The translations under genes were made by a program, and so were the position numbers. Below, piece after piece: positions 60,667 through 64,000 of a DNA stretch of 64,000 nt (the stretch's first letter is position 1; each line of letters begins with the position of its first letter). The stretch comes from Photobacterium toruni (lineage in GTDB: Bacteria > Pseudomonadota > Gammaproteobacteria > Enterobacterales > Vibrionaceae): contig NZ_AP024854.1 of NCBI RefSeq assembly GCF_024529955.1, positions 620,001 to 684,000 of the forward strand, given 5' to 3'. The notes below the pieces were generated by a model. The model ran no database searches. It was not told the DNA's origin and saw nothing but the letters and a program-made list of their open reading frames with translations.

Positions 60667-61533
60667 TTATCGTTTTTCAGTGATCATAAAAGCTTGTGAA
60701 TAATGTTTGTTTTTTATTTGAGTGAGCAATAAATCAGCATCTTTATAATCCAAAAATGGTCCTAACCGAATACGGAAAATAGCGCGGTCTGTAATTTTTT
60801 CAATATCGACACTGGTGTTGTAGCGTTTTTTTACTTCACGCTGCATTTGCTCTGCTTTTTGCTGACTATTAACCGCGGCTAATTGAATAAAATATTGAAT
60901 AGGGATCGGTGCTTTTTTTATTTCTGCTGTAGTTGATGGTTTAGGTACCGTGAGTACTTCAATTTTCACTGGTGCTGTGCCGTAGCTAATCACACCTAAT
61001 TTAGATGCAGCAGCCATACTTAAATCAATAATACGACCATCATGGAAGGGGCCGCGATCGTTAACGCGAACAATGACGGATTTGTGATTAAGTGTATTGG
61101 TGACACGCACAAAGCTCGGTAATGGTAACGTTTTATGTGCGGCTGTCATGGCAAACATATTATACACTTCACCATTGGCTGTTTTATGGCCATGAAATTT
61201 TTCACCATACCATGATGCAAATCCTGTTTCGGTATAACCTTTAGGATTTTTAATAATGTGGTAGCGTTTACCACGTAGGGTATAGTCTTTATTTCCACCA
61301 CGACTATAAGCTTCGTAGTGGGGAGTGATCAATTTAACTTTTGAAAAATCAGGAATGACCTTAGGTGCACGATCATCTTTAAGAGAATAGCGTCCTGCAT
61401 TAGGATCATCTGTATTTGGTTTAATGATTTCAACTGGTTTAATGGTTGTATCTGGCTTGGTTTGTGGAGTTTGTTCAGGCGAAGAACTACACCCAGCAAG
61501 AATCAGGGAAAAAACTATAAATAGTGAACGCAT
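60667..61533 (-). CDS. rlpA: Septal ring lytic transglycosylase RlpA
   Basis: An outer-membrane lipoprotein (MRSLFIVFSLILAGCSSS, Cys15 lipidated) of 288 residues. It has a double-psi beta-barrel domain (about 90-185, TGFASWYGEKFHGHKTANGE and VRVNDRGPFHDGRIIDLS) and a C-terminal SPOR domain (about 212-287) that targets denuded septal glycan. It starts 3 bases after rodA in the mrdA-rodA-rlpA operon. Confidence 0.95.
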   Translation of the reverse strand: MRSLFIVFSLILAGCSSSPEQTPQTKPDTTIKPVEIIKPNTDDPNAGRYSLKDDRAPKVIPDFSKVKLITPHYEAYSRGGNKDYTLRGKRYHIIKNPKGYTETGFASWYGEKFHGHKTANGEVYNMFAMTAAHKTLPLPSFVRVTNTLNHKSVIVRVNDRGPFHDGRIIDLSMAAASKLGVISYGTAPVKIEVLTVPKPSTTAEIKKAPIPIQYFIQLAAVNSQQKAEQMQREVKKRYNTSVDIEKITDRAIFRIRLGPFLDYKDADLLLTQIKNKHYSQAFMITEKR

Positions 61534-61536
61534 TTA

Positions 61537-62658
61537 TTAGGTCGCCTTAGACAACATTTTTCGATGAGTGTGAATGGACATCAGAATACCAAAACCAGCC
61601 ATAAGAGTAACCATTGAGGTTCCGCCATAACTAACAAGGGGAAGTGGTACGCCTACAACAGGTAACAATCCACTTACCATTCCGATATTAACAAAAATAT
61701 AAACAAAAAAGCTGAGTACAATACTACCTGCCATCATACGCCCAAACGCAGTTTGAGCACGACTTGCAAGTAGTAATCCTCGTCCAAGTACAAATAGATA
61801 CATTACTAATAAACCAATAACACCCGCTAATCCCCATTCTTCAGCGATAACTGTAAAAATGAAATCAGTATTACGTTCTGGAACAAATTCTAATTGTGAT
61901 TGAGTTCCATGGAGCCAGCCTTTACCAGTGATCCCTCCTGAACCAATGGCTATTTTTGATTGGATGATATGGTATCCTGCACCTAAAGGGTCTGACTCCG
62001 GATTAAGTAAGGTCATTACTCGAGTACGTTGATAGTCATGCATCAGAAAGAACCATAACACAGGAATAAAAGCACCGAGTAATACTAATGCACCAATTAT
62101 TATCTTCCAGTTAATTCCTGACAGAAACAGAACAAATATCCCTGATGCGGCGATCAAAATGGAGGTACCGAGGTCGGGTTGCTTGGCAATTAATATAGTT
62201 GGCGTAAAAATTAATACCAATGCGATAAAAATATTAGTAAATGTTGGTGGTAGAGGGCGATTACCAATAAAGCGCGCAACCATTAATGGTACGGCAAGCT
62301 TAATAAGTTCTGAGGGTTGAAAGCGAATAAAACCTAAATTTAGCCATCGTTGTGCTCCTTTGGAAACCTCACCAAATGAGAGAACACTAATTAGTAATAT
62401 AAGTCCTATTCCAAATAAATAAGGTGCCCATGCTTCGTAATGACGAGGAGCAATTTGTGCGAGTAAAAACATAATTCCAAGTGATAATACCATTCGCATC
62501 GCTTGACGTTCCATCATTGGTATATTTTGGCCACTAGCACTGTACATGATCACCAATGAGAAACTCATGATCGCTAATAAGCCAAGTAATAATGGGATAT
62601 CGATATGTAAACGATCACTTATGCTTGGTTTTTCTCCTGTTGTTGCCATGATGCTCAT
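61537..62658 (-). CDS. rodA: Rod shape-determining protein RodA
   Basis: RodA (MrdB) is the SEDS-family peptidoglycan glycosyltransferase of the elongasome, paired with PBP2. The 373-residue protein has about ten transmembrane segments. SEDS motifs include [33 protein letters not shown] and the C-terminal [12 protein letters not shown]. Its ATG overlaps the mrdA stop (ATGA). Met4 (62649) is an alternative start. Confidence 0.96.
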   Translation of the reverse strand: MSIMATTGEKPSISDRLHIDIPLLLGLLAIMSFSLVIMYSASGQNIPMMERQAMRMVLSLGIMFLLAQIAPRHYEAWAPYLFGIGLILLISVLSFGEVSKGAQRWLNLGFIRFQPSELIKLAVPLMVARFIGNRPLPPTFTNIFIALVLIFTPTILIAKQPDLGTSILIAASGIFVLFLSGINWKIIIGALVLLGAFIPVLWFFLMHDYQRTRVMTLLNPESDPLGAGYHIIQSKIAIGSGGITGKGWLHGTQSQLEFVPERNTDFIFTVIAEEWGLAGVIGLLVMYLFVLGRGLLLASRAQTAFGRMMAGSIVLSFFVYIFVNIGMVSGLLPVVGVPLPLVSYGGTSMVTLMAGFGILMSIHTHRKMLSKAT

Positions 62659-64000
62659 TGATGTATTTCCGTTGTAGTTTTTGCTGGCGTTATCAATTGT
62701 AAAGGTGCCTTTATTGGTGCTTTAATTAGCATATGATCAAATATTTTTCGAGCAATCGGACCACCATTACTGGAACCGCCACCGGCATTTTCTAGTACCA
62801 TTGAGACTACAACTTGTGGTTTTTCAAAGGGGGCGAATGCGGTAAATAATGCATGGTCTCGTAAATGTTCTTCTAATTCCTCTGCGTTATATTTCTGGTT
62901 TTTAGCTAGACCAAATACTTGTGCTGACCCTGATTTTCCTCCGGCTTGATAGGGCGTATTATAAAATGCTTTTCGCGCTGTACCACGATGACCATATAGT
63001 ACGCGATGCATTCCCTCACGAGCAATTTCCCATGTTTGTGGACTAACGCCAGTTATCGATGGGAAATTTTCAAACTCAGCTGGCGACTCTACTTTATTAT
63101 CAATAATATTTTTAAGTAGGTGTGGACGGTGTACAACACCACTATTAACTAGTACTGACGTGGCTTTAGCTATTTGTAATGGTGTTGCAGTCCAATATCC
63201 TTGACCGATACCAACCGGAATTGTGTCGCCCTGATACCATGGACGTTTATGGCGTGCCTGTTTCCATTCACGGGTGGGCATATTGGCTTTGCTTTCTTCG
63301 TGAATATCGATTCCAGTATATTCGCCATAACCAAATTTATTCATCCATGTTGAGAGACGATCAATACCAAGATCGTAAGCAACTTGATAGAAGTAAGTGT
63401 CGACTGACTCTTCTATGGCTTTATAGATATTCACTCGACCATGACCCCAACGAAGCCAGTCTCGAAATTTACGACTGGTCGAGTTGGGTATTTGCCACCA
63501 ACCCGGATCATTACGTGTAGTACTCGGTGTAATCACGCCTTCGGTTAATGCTGCGACGGCAATTAATGGCTTAACCGTTGATGCAGGTGGATAAATACCA
63601 AGCGTAACGCGATTGACTAATGGACGATCTGGGTTATTGAGTAAGGCTGTGTATTTCTTGCTCGATATACCACGTACAAACAAATTGGGATCATAACTTG
63701 GGCTTGAGACCATCGCTAAAATCGCATCATCTTTAGGATCTAAAACTACGATAGATCCACGTTTATGCTTAATGATCTCTTGGCCTGTTTTGGGATCGAT
63801 TGTGTGTTCAGTTAATAGGTTTTGAACATATTGCTGTAGCTTAATATCAATATTGATCTTGATATCTTTACCTGGAATGGGCGGAATATATTTTAGTGTG
63901 CGGATCACACGACCACGACTGTTGACTTCAACTTCTTGGTAGCCAGAAGTGCCATGTAATAGTTCTTCGTAATAACGTTCAATACCCAATTTACCCATAT
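62655..64000 (-). CDS. mrdA: Penicillin-binding protein 2 (5' partial)
   Basis: PBP2 is the class B transpeptidase of cell elongation and partner of RodA. The window cuts the gene: the frame is open to base 64000, and the ATG at 63998 is internal ([15 protein letters not shown] aligns inside the protein). The N-terminal membrane anchor and the first part of the pedestal domain are missing. The visible part has the transpeptidase motifs S-x-x-K in [11 protein letters not shown] in [10 protein letters not shown] and KSG in [11 protein letters not shown]. It is the first gene of mrdA-rodA-rlpA. Confidence 0.95.
   Translation of the reverse strand, partial: MGKLGIERYYEELLHGTSGYQEVEVNSRGRVIRTLKYIPPIPGKDIKINIDIKLQQYVQNLLTEHTIDPKTGQEIIKHKRGSIVVLDPKDDAILAMVSSPSYDPNLFVRGISSKKYTALLNNPDRPLVNRVTLGIYPPASTVKPLIAVAALTEGVITPSTTRNDPGWWQIPNSTSRKFRDWLRWGHGRVNIYKAIEESVDTYFYQVAYDLGIDRLSTWMNKFGYGEYTGIDIHEESKANMPTREWKQARHKRPWYQGDTIPVGIGQGYWTATPLQIAKATSVLVNSGVVHRPHLLKNIIDNKVESPAEFENFPSITGVSPQTWEIAREGMHRVLYGHRGTARKAFYNTPYQAGGKSGSAQVFGLAKNQKYNAEELEEHLRDHALFTAFAPFEKPQVVVSMVLENAGGGSSNGGPIARKIFDHMLIKAPIKAPLQLITPAKTTTEIHQ

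Overview
The window is chromosomal DNA of a gammaproteobacterium of the family Vibrionaceae, most probably a Photobacterium. The evidence is the 16S rRNA gene, the AT-rich coding sequence (roughly 40% GC by eye, not computed), the Vibrio-type gene orders, and a 16S-23S spacer holding four tRNA genes. The species cannot be fixed from sequence reading alone.

Layout. (1) 1-13.2 kb: the envelope/lipid A/replication cluster bamA (5' end cut by the window)-skp-lpxD-fabZ-lpxA-lpxB-rnhB-dnaE-accA-tilS. (2) 13.4-21.4 kb: an aromatic amino acid permease, the small genes yaeP and DUF4250, then proS, trmO, the methionine importer metNIQ with a MetJ operator, and gmhB. (3) 21.6-27.9 kb: a complete rRNA operon, 16S - tRNA-Glu/Lys/Val/Ala - 23S - 5S - tRNA-Asp - tRNA-Trp - terminator. 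(4) 27.87-29.38 kb: the most unusual stretch. It is a tandem array of about 139-bp units, each carrying a decayed 3' half of tRNA-Trp, and the first two also carry its terminator hairpin. One unit is split by a 1.1-kb IS630-family element whose transposase frame is interrupted at an A7 run. (5) 29.6-43.5 kb: DUF1904, yafD, yip1-mltD, gloB, yafS, rnhA, dnaQ, a TIGR03503-like gene, fadE, a SulP transporter, gmhA and yafJ. (6) 43.6-56.9 kb: purMN, upp, uraA, DUF2066, DUF2069, wrbA, yfgD, bepA, a TusA-like gene, perM, bcp, gcvR, dapA and bamC. (7) 56.9-64 kb: lipA-lipB-ybeD-dacA-rlpA-rodA-mrdA (mrdA is cut by the window end).

Compared with E. coli, blocks 1-5 follow the chromosome around rrnH, block 6 matches the purMN-bapC region now named purMN-bamC, and block 7 matches mrdA-lipA. 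The two junctions between these blocks (about 43.5 and 56.9 kb) both lie at bidirectional terminators.

Most genes are housekeeping: outer-membrane assembly (bamA, bamC, skp, bepA), lipid A and LPS heptose synthesis (lpxDAB, gmhA, gmhB), fatty-acid and lipoate metabolism (fabZ, accA, fadE, lipAB), cell-wall growth (mrdA, rodA, rlpA, dacA, mltD), DNA replication (dnaE, dnaQ, rnhA, rnhB) and purine/pyrimidine supply. Readable regulatory sites include a MetJ box (metN), a PurR box inside the purM promoter, a FadR-like box (fadE) and a consensus CRP site (sulP side). I found no defence system, CRISPR array or prophage. The accessory interest is confined to the tRNA-Trp repeat array and its insertion sequence.
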